Of a stretch of 64,000 bases of DNA, positions 53,940-61,896 are shown in pieces (the stretch's first letter is position 1; every line of letters starts with the position of its first letter). Location of the stretch: contig JAHBWV010000001.1 in assembly GCA_019636845.1 (NCBI GenBank), positions 2,294,001-2,358,000 on the forward strand, in the 5' to 3' direction. The stretch is from Phycisphaeraceae bacterium (GTDB lineage: Bacteria > Planctomycetota > Phycisphaerae > Phycisphaerales > UBA1924). Under the pieces are notes generated by a model. It saw only the letters and a program-made list of their open reading frames with translations. It was not told where the DNA came from and made no database searches. Position numbers and translations under genes: made by a program.

Positions 53940-55469
53940 ATGTCGAACCAGAAAGGGTCTAACGCCCCTCAATGTCCGCTCACGACCGCCAACGGAGCCC
54001 CGATTGGCGTCCAGCAGGCCCTGACCGCCGGACCCCGCGGACCAGTCCTCATGCAGGATGTCCAACTCCTCGAGCAGATGCAGCACTTCAACCGCGAACG
54101 CATACCGGAGCGTGTGGTGCACGCAAAGGGATCCGGCGCATACGGCATCTTCACCGTCACACACGACGTCACTCGCTACACGAAAGCCGCGTTCCTCTCG
54201 TCTGTCGGCAAGAAAACCGAAACCTTCCTCCGCTTCTCAACGGTCGCGGGGGAGCGCGGCGCGGCCGATGCCGAACGCGACGTGCGCGGCTTTGCCGTCA
54301 AGTTCTACACCGAAGAAGGAAACTGGGACCTCGTCGGCAACAACACCCCGGTCTTCTTTGTCCGCGATCCCTACAAGTTCCAGAACTTCATCCACACGCA
54401 GAAACGGCACCCAGCCACAAACCTCCGCGACCTCGACATGCAGTGGGACTTCTGGTCACTCTGCCCCGAGTCACTCCACCAGGTCACGATCCTGATGAGC
54501 GACAGAGGCATCCCGGCGACCTATCGCCACCTCAACGGATACGGAAGCCACACCTACTCCATGGTCAACAACGAAGGTGATCGCGTCTGGGTCAAGTTCC
54601 ACTTCAAGACCATGCAGGGGATCAAGAACCTCTCCGATGACGAGGCCTCGCGCCTCATCGGGGACGACCGCGAAAGCCATCAGCGCGACCTCTACACCTC
54701 CATCGCGCGCGGCGAGTTCCCGAAGTGGCGCGTCTGCATCCAGGTCATGACGCAGTCTCAGTCGGAGACGTTCCGCTGGAATCCGTTCGATCTCACCAAG
54801 GTCTGGCCCCACGCCGAGTTCCCGCTCATCGAAGTCGGCGTGCTCGAACTCAACCGAAACCCCGAGAACTACTTCGCCGAGGTCGAGCAGGCCGCGTTCA
54901 AGCCCTCGGCTCTCGTCCCAGGCATCGGCTCATCACCCGACAAGATGCTCCAGGCCCGTCTGATGTCATACGCCGACACTCACCTGCATCGCCTCGGTGT
55001 CAACCACCATCAGATACCCGTCAACAAGCCCCGTTGCCCAGTCATGAACTACATCCGCGATGGCGCGATCACAGACGGCTCTTACGGCGCTGCTCCGAAC
55101 TACTGGCCGAACAGCCACTCCGGCACACCACGCCCAAGTCCCGCCCATGCCGACCCCGCGTGGAATCTCGGACAGGTCGTTGTCGATCGCTTCGACTCAA
55201 CAGGCGGCCACGACGACTACACGCAGCCCGGCAACCTCTACAGGATGTTCGACGAAAGCCACCGCGATCGACTCACCACCCGGATCGCCGCAGGTCTCTC
55301 TCAGGCACGGAAGGAGATTCAGCTACGCCAGCTCTGCCACTTCTTCCGCGCCGATGCCGACTACGGATCACGCGTCGCCAAGAAACTCGGTATCGACACC
55401 GCGGCATTCGCGCCATCCACTCTTCAGGAACTCAAGCACGAGGCCGCAGTAGGAGCCGGTCAGCCATAA
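53940..55469 (+). CDS. katA: Monofunctional haem catalase
   Basis: A 509-residue clade 3-type catalase. Catalytic His in [11 protein letters not shown], Asn in [20 protein letters not shown], haem ligand Tyr in [25 protein letters not shown]-site residues and [19 protein letters not shown] lies 7 bases before the ATG. Decomposes hydrogen peroxide in the cytoplasm; the divergent OxyR gene and site suggest peroxide induction. A longer upstream frame overlaps oxyR and is not used. Confidence 0.97.
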   Translation: MSNQKGSNAPQCPLTTANGAPIGVQQALTAGPRGPVLMQDVQLLEQMQHFNRERIPERVVHAKGSGAYGIFTVTHDVTRYTKAAFLSSVGKKTETFLRFSTVAGERGAADAERDVRGFAVKFYTEEGNWDLVGNNTPVFFVRDPYKFQNFIHTQKRHPATNLRDLDMQWDFWSLCPESLHQVTILMSDRGIPATYRHLNGYGSHTYSMVNNEGDRVWVKFHFKTMQGIKNLSDDEASRLIGDDRESHQRDLYTSIARGEFPKWRVCIQVMTQSQSETFRWNPFDLTKVWPHAEFPLIEVGVLELNRNPENYFAEVEQAAFKPSALVPGIGSSPDKMLQARLMSYADTHLHRLGVNHHQIPVNKPRCPVMNYIRDGAITDGSYGAAPNYWPNSHSGTPRPSPAHADPAWNLGQVVVDRFDSTGGHDDYTQPGNLYRMFDESHRDRLTTRIAAGLSQARKEIQLRQLCHFFRADADYGSRVAKKLGIDTAAFAPSTLQELKHEAAVGAGQP

Positions 55470-55556
55470 GAATACCTAACAATATACGATCGAAACGCCT
55501 GAGATTCAGTCTCAATAACGCGTGACTTTTCGGACCACTGCCACAATGATCTCGCC

Positions 55557-55582
55557 GCCGGAGGGCCGACAGGTCCTCCGGC
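55557..55582 (+). terminator. Hairpin downstream of katA
   Basis: GCCGGAGG and CCTCCGGC form an 8-bp perfect GC-rich stem with a 10-base loop, about 90 bases after the katA stop. The downstream TTT is short, so termination may be inefficient. It ends 5 bases before the TTG start proposed for the next gene. Confidence 0.5.
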
Positions 55583-55586
55583 GACT

Positions 55587-56081
55587 TTGACGACCCTGCC
55601 CACCAAACTCTCCACCGCCGAGACGTGCGAGATTCGCACTGCGGACGCTCATCAGTCGAAGTCGCTCTCACCCGTTCGCGTCTTGCTTGCTGGAACAGGC
55701 ATCGGCTGTGTCGGGCTCGCCGGCATCGGCGCGATCGTGCCGGGTCTCCCCACAACCGTTTTTCTCATCATCGCAGTCTGGTGCTTCACCCGCTCCTGCC
55801 CTTGGCTCACGGATCGTTTGGTACGAATCCGCTTCTTCGGCCCATTCCTTCGATATCTCGAGCCAGACGCTGTCATGCCGCGTCGGGCCAAAGTCGTCGC
55901 GACCTGCGCGATGTGGCTCGCGATCATCTTCTCGTCCGCACTCTTGCTCTCCCGCTCTGTGACGCCGCTCGTGCCCGCCATCATCATGCTTGCCGGCATC
56001 GTGGGAACAGTCTGCATCGTGCGGCAAGGGCACACCGCAAGAAGATCACCCGCGTTGAAACCCGAATCCGCGGGGCACTAA
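55587..56081 (+). CDS. DUF454 (YbaN-like) inner-membrane protein
   Basis: A protein of up to 164 residues; the DUF454 core is clear: IGCVGLAGIGAIVPGLPTTV, FLIIAVWCFTRSCPWLTDRL, then RFFGPFLRYLEPDAVMPRRA and two further helices. The frame opens with a TTG at 55587 directly after the katA hairpin with no ribosome site; a TTG at 55683 would begin at the first membrane helix and give the family's usual length of about 130. Function unknown. No operon partner. Confidence 0.8.
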   Translation: MTTLPTKLSTAETCEIRTADAHQSKSLSPVRVLLAGTGIGCVGLAGIGAIVPGLPTTVFLIIAVWCFTRSCPWLTDRLVRIRFFGPFLRYLEPDAVMPRRAKVVATCAMWLAIIFSSALLLSRSVTPLVPAIIMLAGIVGTVCIVRQGHTARRSPALKPESAGH

Positions 56082-56152
56082 GCGTGTGACCGTGTACCGG
56101 TGACGAGGCGACTGCGTCTTTGACTGGCTGGGCACATACCATTCCGGCAGAT

Positions 56153-57130
56153 ATGGCGATCCCCCCACAAGTGATCATCTGCCCCGGCCAGGGAGCCCAA
56201 GCCGTCGGCATGGCCAGGATCTGGTGCGAATTCTCCCCTGCGGCACGCAAGGTCTTCCAAGCCGCCGATGCCGCGCTCGGAACCCGCCTCGGGCACAAGC
56301 TCTCCGACCTCTGCTTCAACGGCCCTGCCGAGCGACTCAATCAGACCGACGCCTCCCAACCCGCGATCTACACGGCGAGCATCGCGTGCTGGCAAGGCCT
56401 CCTCGCCGAATGGTCAATGGCAGCCAACGAGACAGACCTCATCGCCGCCGCAGGTCTCTCATTGGGCGAATACACCGCGCTCTGCGTCGCAGGCGCGATC
56501 TCCTTTGAAGACGGTCTGGAACTCGTCACGCTCCGCGGCCGTGCCATGCAGGACGCCGCCGAAGCCCAGCCATCCTCAATGCTCGCCCTTATCGGTGCCG
56601 ATGAGCCCCAGGCCCGCACCGTCTGCGACCAAGCCGCCGAGGGTGATGTCCTCGTACCCGCTAATTTCAACGCGCCCGGTCAGATCGTGCTGAGCGGCCA
56701 CAAAGCCGCGATCACGCGTGCCGCCTCCGTCGCGACAGAACTCGGCCTGCGCGCTACAGAACTCGCCGTCGCCGGCGCCTTCCACTCACCGCTCATGGCA
56801 CCCGCCGCGGACCGGCTTCGTGACGCACTCGCCCGCACACCGATCCGCGGACCCCGATGCCCCGTCATCTCGAATGTAACGGCAAGCCCGCACGGATCCA
56901 ATGGCTCCACTATCGAAGATTCCATCCGCCAGAGACTCGTGGACCAACTGACCTCACCCGTTCGATGGGCAGAATCGTGCCAGACACTCTCCTCTCTCGC
57001 CTCGGCCCGTCCGGGAGTTGAGTTCCACGAACTCGCGCCCGGAAAGACCCTCGCAGGACTGATGCGACGCATCGACAGAAACATCAAGGTGACGACCCAT
57101 GAAGAACCCTCACAGACACATGCAGCGTAA
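56153..57130 (+). CDS. fabD: Malonyl-CoA:ACP transacylase FabD
   Basis: A 325-residue transacylase that loads malonyl groups onto acyl carrier protein for fatty acid synthesis. VIICPGQGAQAVGMARIW at the start, nucleophile Ser in AAGLSLGEYTALCVAG (the usual GHSLGE has Leu in place of His), the LRGRAMQDAA Arg, catalytic His in VAGAFHSPLMAPAA and C-terminal ELAPGKTLAGLM. ATG at 56153 gives the standard N-terminus. Overlaps the following lipoprotein gene start by 32 bases. Confidence 0.95.
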   Translation: MAIPPQVIICPGQGAQAVGMARIWCEFSPAARKVFQAADAALGTRLGHKLSDLCFNGPAERLNQTDASQPAIYTASIACWQGLLAEWSMAANETDLIAAAGLSLGEYTALCVAGAISFEDGLELVTLRGRAMQDAAEAQPSSMLALIGADEPQARTVCDQAAEGDVLVPANFNAPGQIVLSGHKAAITRAASVATELGLRATELAVAGAFHSPLMAPAADRLRDALARTPIRGPRCPVISNVTASPHGSNGSTIEDSIRQRLVDQLTSPVRWAESCQTLSSLASARPGVEFHELAPGKTLAGLMRRIDRNIKVTTHEEPSQTHAA

Positions 57131-57953
57131 ATCCCGCATGCGCCGCTGGCATGCTGCGGCTCTGTCGCTCACGCTCTTCCAGGCAGTGGGAATCGGTCTC
57201 GTCGCGGCACTCGCCGTAACGCCCATGGCCTGCAAGAAAGCACCCCCGCCACCACCACCGCCGCCACCGCCGCCACCACCTCCGCCCAAGCCACAACAGG
57301 TTGAGATCTCTGCCCTCATGCAGTCCATGGGCACCGATCCCCGCGTGCAGTTCCCGCAGGAACAATCACCCGCCAGCGAGCAACTCGCCCGCGCCATCAT
57401 CACACTTGCGACCGGACTCGCAAAGGGTGATGCCCAGACCGTCAAGTCGGTTCTGGCTCCGCAATCCGGCGCGATCGTCGATGAACTCCTTGCATCCGGT
57501 GGCTGGGAAGAGGGCACTTCGAAGATCGAAGGCGTTCGCGTCGTCTTCATCACGCCCGACGCACTCCAGAACGCAGAGCCCAACGAGGCAAACGTCGTGC
57601 TCGCGATCCAGGAGCCCGGCGCGGCGTACGTCCTCGCGTGGAGTGCCAAGCAGGCACTTGCCGGGTGGCGATTCACTTCCATGCCGTCCACAGGCCAGAC
57701 ACGGGCTCGCGCCGCCATGTGGGACAACCAGCCCGAAACCCTCTACGCAGACGCAGGTGCTTTCACGTTTAACGACGCCGGCCTCGACGATGAGATAGCG
57801 AAGATGCTCGAAGGGCTCACGCCAGACCAGCGAGCCGCCGTCGAAGAAGCACTCAGACAGAATCCCGATGTCATCCGCAAGTCCACTCCCGGCGGACCCA
57901 TCACCATCCCGAACCCAGGCGGCCCAGCCCCGGGTGGACGTGACGCCGACTGA
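57099..57953 (+). CDS. Polyproline lipoprotein of unknown function
   Basis: A 284-residue protein. A basic N-terminus and hydrophobic segment (LFQAVGIGLVAALAV) end in a lipobox-like TPMAC. Immediately after this Cys comes KKA and then 15 consecutive Pro, a tract that should demand elongation factor P. The folded part (ISALMQSMGTDPRVQFP, GVRVVFITPDALQ, VVLAIQEPGAAYVLAWSAKQ) matches no family I know; the tail is Pro/Gly-rich. It overlaps fabD and precedes fabG by 43 bases, so it is embedded in the fatty-acid operon. An internal ATG at 57120 or 57138 may be the true start. Confidence 0.75.
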   Translation: MKNPHRHMQRKSRMRRWHAAALSLTLFQAVGIGLVAALAVTPMACKKAPPPPPPPPPPPPPPPKPQQVEISALMQSMGTDPRVQFPQEQSPASEQLARAIITLATGLAKGDAQTVKSVLAPQSGAIVDELLASGGWEEGTSKIEGVRVVFITPDALQNAEPNEANVVLAIQEPGAAYVLAWSAKQALAGWRFTSMPSTGQTRARAAMWDNQPETLYADAGAFTFNDAGLDDEIAKMLEGLTPDQRAAVEEALRQNPDVIRKSTPGGPITIPNPGGPAPGGRDAD

Positions 57954-57996
57954 TCTTCCTCCCCATTACTCGCTACAACGCCCCGCAGAGAAACAC

Positions 57997-58737
57997 ATGT
58001 CCGACATTCGCACCGCTCTCGTCACTGGCGCATCCCGCGGCATCGGCAAGGCCATCGCCCTCCGTCTCGCCAGAGACGGCCGTCACGTCGCGCTCGTCTC
58101 ACGCTCAGCAGGACCGCTCGGCGACGTGAGACACGCCATCGAAGCCGCCGGAGGCAAGGCGTCCGTCTTCACCGCCGACGTCGCCGACAACAAGGCTTTC
58201 GCAGAGACCATCGAGAAAGTCGCGAGCGATCTCGGACGCATCGACATCCTCGTGAACAACGCAGGCATCACGAAAGACGGTCTCATCCTTCGCATGTCCG
58301 ACGAAGACTGGAACACCGTCATCCAGACGAATCTCACCTCCTGCTTCGTCGCAATCAGAGCCGCCGCACGCCACATGATGCGCGGCAAGTTCGGCCGCAT
58401 CGTCAACATTTCGTCAACCTCCGGCGTCGTCGGCAACGCCGGACAGGCCAATTACGCCGCTGCAAAGGCCGGTCTCATCGGTCTCTCCAAGACCGTCGCC
58501 CGCGAACTGGGCGGCAAGAACATCACCTGCAATGTCGTCGCGCCGGGCTTCATCGAAACCGACATGACTTCAGACCTCCCCGCAGAGATCAAGGACAAAA
58601 TCCAGCAGATGATGGCGATCCGCCGACTCGGCGTCTCCGAAGACATCGCGGCCGCAGTTTCCTACCTCACCGCAGACGACGCGGGCTACATCACGGGACA
58701 GACGATCTGCGTCGACGGCGGCATGACGATGGCCTGA
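57997..58737 (+). CDS. fabG: 3-oxoacyl-ACP reductase FabG
   Basis: A 246-residue short-chain dehydrogenase. NADPH loop LVTGASRGIGKAIALRLA, NNAGITKDGLILRMSDEDWN, catalytic Ser in IVNISSTSGVVGNAGQ, Tyr-x3-Lys in ANYAAAKAGLIGLSKTVA, and VVAPGFIETDMT, all typical of FabG. Start at 57997. Together with fabD it belongs to type II fatty acid synthesis; acpP, fabF and fabH are not adjacent in this window. Confidence 0.95.
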   Translation: MSDIRTALVTGASRGIGKAIALRLARDGRHVALVSRSAGPLGDVRHAIEAAGGKASVFTADVADNKAFAETIEKVASDLGRIDILVNNAGITKDGLILRMSDEDWNTVIQTNLTSCFVAIRAAARHMMRGKFGRIVNISSTSGVVGNAGQANYAAAKAGLIGLSKTVARELGGKNITCNVVAPGFIETDMTSDLPAEIKDKIQQMMAIRRLGVSEDIAAAVSYLTADDAGYITGQTICVDGGMTMA

Positions 58738-58741
58738 GAGC

Positions 58742-60070
58742 CTACTCCGGCAGCCCCTTCTCCAGCACGCGTTCAATCGCCTCACTGAACCGATCGACCT
58801 CCTCGATCGTGCTATGCACGCTGGGTGTCACGCGGATCCCCTCAAACTTCTCGTGCTTCAACGCGATCACGAAGATCCGATGCCGATCCCATAGCACATC
58901 CCGCAACCGCCCCGAATCAACACCCTCGATCTGGAACGTCCCGAGCCCGCAGCTGAACCGTGGATCCAGGCTCGTGTGCATCCGCACTCGGCCGGAAGGA
59001 TGAGCCAGGAGCCGCCTCGCCCATCGATCGCGAAGATACCGCATCCTCGCCTCTTTGCGCGCCGGCCCGATCCCCTGATGGAACGTCAACGCCTCGCCGA
59101 TCGCGACACAGTTCGCCATCGGCCGCGTCCCGAACTCCTCGAACTTGCGTATATCTTCGTCCTGCGCCGCCGTTGCCGCCATCAGCGGCCACAGTCCCTT
59201 GATCTTCTCCCGGCGCACATACAGCAGACCCGTTCCGTGCGGCGCAAAGAGCCACTTGTGCAGACTCACCCCGTAGTAATCACACTCCAGCTCCGCGAGC
59301 GTGTAATCCAGATGCGCAAACGAGTGTGCCCCGTCAACAATCACTGGGATCCCACGCTTCCGCGCCATCGCGCAGATCTTCCGAACCGGAAGAACCTGAC
59401 CGGTCACGTTGATGATGTGGCACATCAGAATGATGCGCGTGCGATCCGTGATATGGCTCTCGAAGAGCCGCACCGCGTCATCCTCATCCTCCAAAGGGAT
59501 CGGCAACTTGAACTGAACCAGCTTGATCCCATCACGACGCTCCCGCTGCCTGAACGTATTGACCATCCGTGGATAATCGAGCGTCGTCGTCAGCACCTCA
59601 TCCCCCGGCTCCAGATCCATTCCCATCTGGCAGATCTGCAGACTCTCCGAAGCGTTCCGCGTGAAAGCCACCTCCTCCTTGTCCACGCCCCACTGACGCG
59701 CCACACGCTCACGCACCCCCTCCATCTGCGGCTGCAGCACGCCCCACAGCGCGCTCGACGTCTGGTGCCGATTGGTGTACTCCAGCAACCGCCGCATCGC
59801 GTCCTGAACGATGTTCGGCGACGGACAGATACCCCCGTTGTTGAAGTTCACGACCGACCGATCCACGCTGAAGGCCTGCTGCACCTGGAACCAATAGTCT
59901 TCGTTAGCCGCGATCTCCTGCGGCGTGCCCCCAAACGACGCGAGCTCCTCTGCCCACGAGGCACCGAGCTCCGTTCCCGCCGCCCGTGACGCGAGCCCCG
60001 CGAGCCCGAGCGCGCCCGCGGCACCGAATGTCTGACCGAGAAACGCACGCCGTGTACCCCGTGACTCCAT
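58742..60070 (-). CDS. Tat-exported class V aminotransferase-like PLP protein
   Basis: A 442-residue protein. The start at 60070 places a twin-arginine signal (RRAFLGQTFGAAGALGLAGL) at the N-terminus. The body is a fold-type I PLP domain of the class V (isopenicillin N epimerase/cysteine-desulfurase) type: FNNGGICPSPNIVQDAMRRL, VAFTRNASESLQICQMGMDL, VIVDGAHSFAHLDYTL (Asp contacting PLP) and the PLP Lys in GVSLHKWLFAPHGTGLLYVR. Substrate unknown. PLP enzymes exported by Tat are uncommon outside this group but seen in planctomycetes. It converges on fabG with 4 bases between the stops. Confidence 0.85.
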   Translation of the reverse strand: MESRGTRRAFLGQTFGAAGALGLAGLASRAAGTELGASWAEELASFGGTPQEIAANEDYWFQVQQAFSVDRSVVNFNNGGICPSPNIVQDAMRRLLEYTNRHQTSSALWGVLQPQMEGVRERVARQWGVDKEEVAFTRNASESLQICQMGMDLEPGDEVLTTTLDYPRMVNTFRQRERRDGIKLVQFKLPIPLEDEDDAVRLFESHITDRTRIILMCHIINVTGQVLPVRKICAMARKRGIPVIVDGAHSFAHLDYTLAELECDYYGVSLHKWLFAPHGTGLLYVRREKIKGLWPLMAATAAQDEDIRKFEEFGTRPMANCVAIGEALTFHQGIGPARKEARMRYLRDRWARRLLAHPSGRVRMHTSLDPRFSCGLGTFQIEGVDSGRLRDVLWDRHRIFVIALKHEKFEGIRVTPSVHSTIEEVDRFSEAIERVLEKGLPE

Positions 60071-60078
60071 GAACCCGC

Positions 60079-60528
60079 TCACTTTCCGGTCAGCACGACC
60101 ACGCCGCACAGGATCATCACGACCCCGACGGCCTTCTTGGCTGTCATCGCCTCACCCAGCAGCATCCACCCGAGCAGCACGGCCACCGCGGGAGCCAACG
60201 CAAATGCCACGGGCTTGATGCGCCCGATCTCACCCAGGTGCAACGCTGAATAAAACAGGATCATCGCCACCGCGCCCGCCACCAGCCCCGACCCTAGCGT
60301 CAGCTTGAGCAGTGTCGGCGTCCCCGCCCTCATCCACTCTCGCGGCTCAACCTTCAGCACATACATCGCCACCGCCCAAGCGCCCCAGATCACCGGCAAG
60401 GCAACCGTTGAACGCACCGCGATCGCCGTCAGCGGCCCGACCTTGTTCGTGTGCAGCACGCTCTTCGTGCACAGCTCCCCGATCCCCCAGCAAAGGCCCG
60501 CCCCGATCGCAAACAGAATCGCGTTCAT
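60079..60528 (-). CDS. Half-size EamA-family transporter
   Basis: A 149-residue membrane protein with a single EamA domain (about five helices): ILFAIGAGLCWGIGELCTKS, LPVIWGAWAVAMYVLKV, GSGLVAGAVAMILFYSALHL, PVAFALAPAVAVLLGWMLLG and VGVVMILCGVVVLTG. Full-size DMT transporters carry two such domains, so this one should act as a dimer. Substrate unknown. Its stop lies 8 bases from the aminotransferase-like start, suggesting co-transcription. Confidence 0.85.
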   Translation of the reverse strand: MNAILFAIGAGLCWGIGELCTKSVLHTNKVGPLTAIAVRSTVALPVIWGAWAVAMYVLKVEPREWMRAGTPTLLKLTLGSGLVAGAVAMILFYSALHLGEIGRIKPVAFALAPAVAVLLGWMLLGEAMTAKKAVGVVMILCGVVVLTGK

Positions 60529-60740
60529 GCCGCCCAGTCTACACAACTCCCGTCCAACACCCCGAGCACCCTCCACGCCCCCCCCCGCTACTCACCCGTC
60601 CCGATCAACCGAATAGCTCACGCCCGAGAACCTGCCAACGCCGCCAACCTGCTGTTGCTCCACACGCCTTACCGACGCCCCGCGAATCACTCCCCGCTAT
60701 ACTTCCCGCCCTCAGCCGGTCCGCGCCGGCGAAACACCCC

Positions 60741-60827
60741 GGAGAGGTGTCCGAGAGGCTGAAGGAGCAGCACTGGAAATGCTGTATACGGGTAACCGTA
60801 TCGGGGGTTCGAATCCCCCCCTCTCCG
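60741..60827 (+). tRNA. tRNA-Ser(GGA)
   Basis: Acceptor arms GGAGAGG (60741-60747) and CCTCTCC (60820-60826) with discriminator G at 60827. Anticodon loop CTGGAAA (60773-60779) in the CAGCA/TGCTG stem gives anticodon GGA. A long variable arm (ATACGG-GTAA-CCGTAT) marks a class II serine tRNA, and the T arm reads GGGGGTTCGAATCCCCC. CCA is not encoded. Reads UCC and UCU. Confidence 0.97.
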
Positions 60828-61231
60828 CTTTTTGATCCGACTGCCCAGAGTTGGCTGGCGCGGCAGTGCGGAACTCGCGCCCGTGCCGCGGATTCCCGCG
60901 AGGTTTGATGGCGCGAAGTCCTCAGAACTCTGGGCCGGGCCGCCCGCTGGCGCGGATCTGACCCCCGGCTCTGAGACTCGACAGTGTAGCGATGACTCGG
61001 GCACGTCACGAGTCCTCGCATGCGTACCCAGAGGAACACAAGCGGCTCGTCTGATGGCTGCTTTGACCGCTCATCTGATGGCTCGGAGGGCGGCTCGTTG
61101 AATCGCTGGTGGGCGGCTTGTGTGATGGTCATTGGGTGTTCGCCTGAGAGTGCCCGCGATGGATCGAGGCGCGACACGCCTTCAGCAGCGTCGCGGCTCG
61201 CGCGTCGCATCTCTCAAGCCCGGTTCGATGA
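60828..61231. other. Gene-poor stretch after tRNA-Ser
   Basis: About 400 bases without a supported gene. Short frames exist on both strands but none carries a family signature or ribosome site. The composition includes repeated CTGATGGCT-type words (around 61050 and 61075). The stretch lies between a tRNA gene and a recombinase remnant, a common place for past integration. Confidence 0.4.
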
Positions 61232-61738
61232 TCATCCTTGTGTCACTGGCAGCCGCAGGTGCCTGTGCTGCGCTGCCCACTCGATGTGATCCGCCGCGGC
61301 GTGCAGATCCGTCAGCGCGATCCCGCGTCCGATCGTTCCCGTCAGCACCGCGCGGATCACGTCCGGGCTCAGTCGCGTCAGATGCAGCAAGTGGTGTGCG
61401 CGGCCGGGATGCAGACTGAGGCGCCGGGCCACATCGTTCACCTCATCCCCGGTCGCCAGCAGTTCCTCATGCAGCGCAAACGCCTGCCCGATCGCTCGGA
61501 CCAGGTGCGGCGCGGGCTCGGGTCGGAGGTGCGCACCCAGCCGCGGCGTCAGGTCGCGGCCGTCGGGTGCGACGATCGCCCCGCGCGTGGCCCGTCGTCC
61601 ACGCGTGCCGCTGATCGCGACGGCGACACCGAAACTCGCCGACAGCTCGAGGCAAGCTCGTTGACGGCACCGGAGATTGCACGTCGGTCGTCCTGAGCAT
61701 GGGGAACGAACGGATCGACCGGACGAGCCCGACGACAA
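61232..61738 (-). pseudogene. Remnant of a serine recombinase C-terminal region
   Basis: The frame encodes up to 168 residues; the last 110 (GRDLTPRLGAHL, LVRAIGQAFALHEELLATGD, RRLSLHPGRAHHLLHLTRLS, PDVIRAVLTGTIGRGIAL, then a WAAQHRHL end) resemble the C-terminal helical/HTH tail of large serine recombinases, in which 'LvrAlarA..W...L' and 'LLrLt.LaPDIveAiLdG' segments are typical. The catalytic resolvase domain and the recombinase zinc ribbon are not found upstream, and the first 55 residues are not protein-like, so this is probably a decayed fragment. A small independent HTH gene is possible. Confidence 0.5.
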
Positions 61739-61896
61739 ATGCCCAGATCCCGGATGGCAGGCACGGCCGTCTCAAGGCCTCAATGCCGGTTCGCCGTCAC
61801 CACTCGGGGGGAGGGTCCGGGCCGGAACCTCGACCAGTCGGGACGATCTTGCGACTCGGTGAGCGAACTGGCGCACGGTGCCGAAGCACGAACATG

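Noticed and set aside
57241..57300. CCN-repeat tract as a possible non-coding microsatellite or CRISPR-like repeat
   Set aside because: It stays in frame as 15 Pro codons with varied third bases, so it is coding; there are no spaced direct repeats.
58976..59989. 337-codon open frame on the plus strand
   Set aside because: Antisense to the Tat-exported PLP protein; His/Arg/Leu-rich product without motifs.
61238..61696. 152-codon plus-strand frame opposite the recombinase remnant
   Set aside because: Product is Arg/Gln-rich without a recognisable pattern, whereas the minus strand shows recombinase-like segments.
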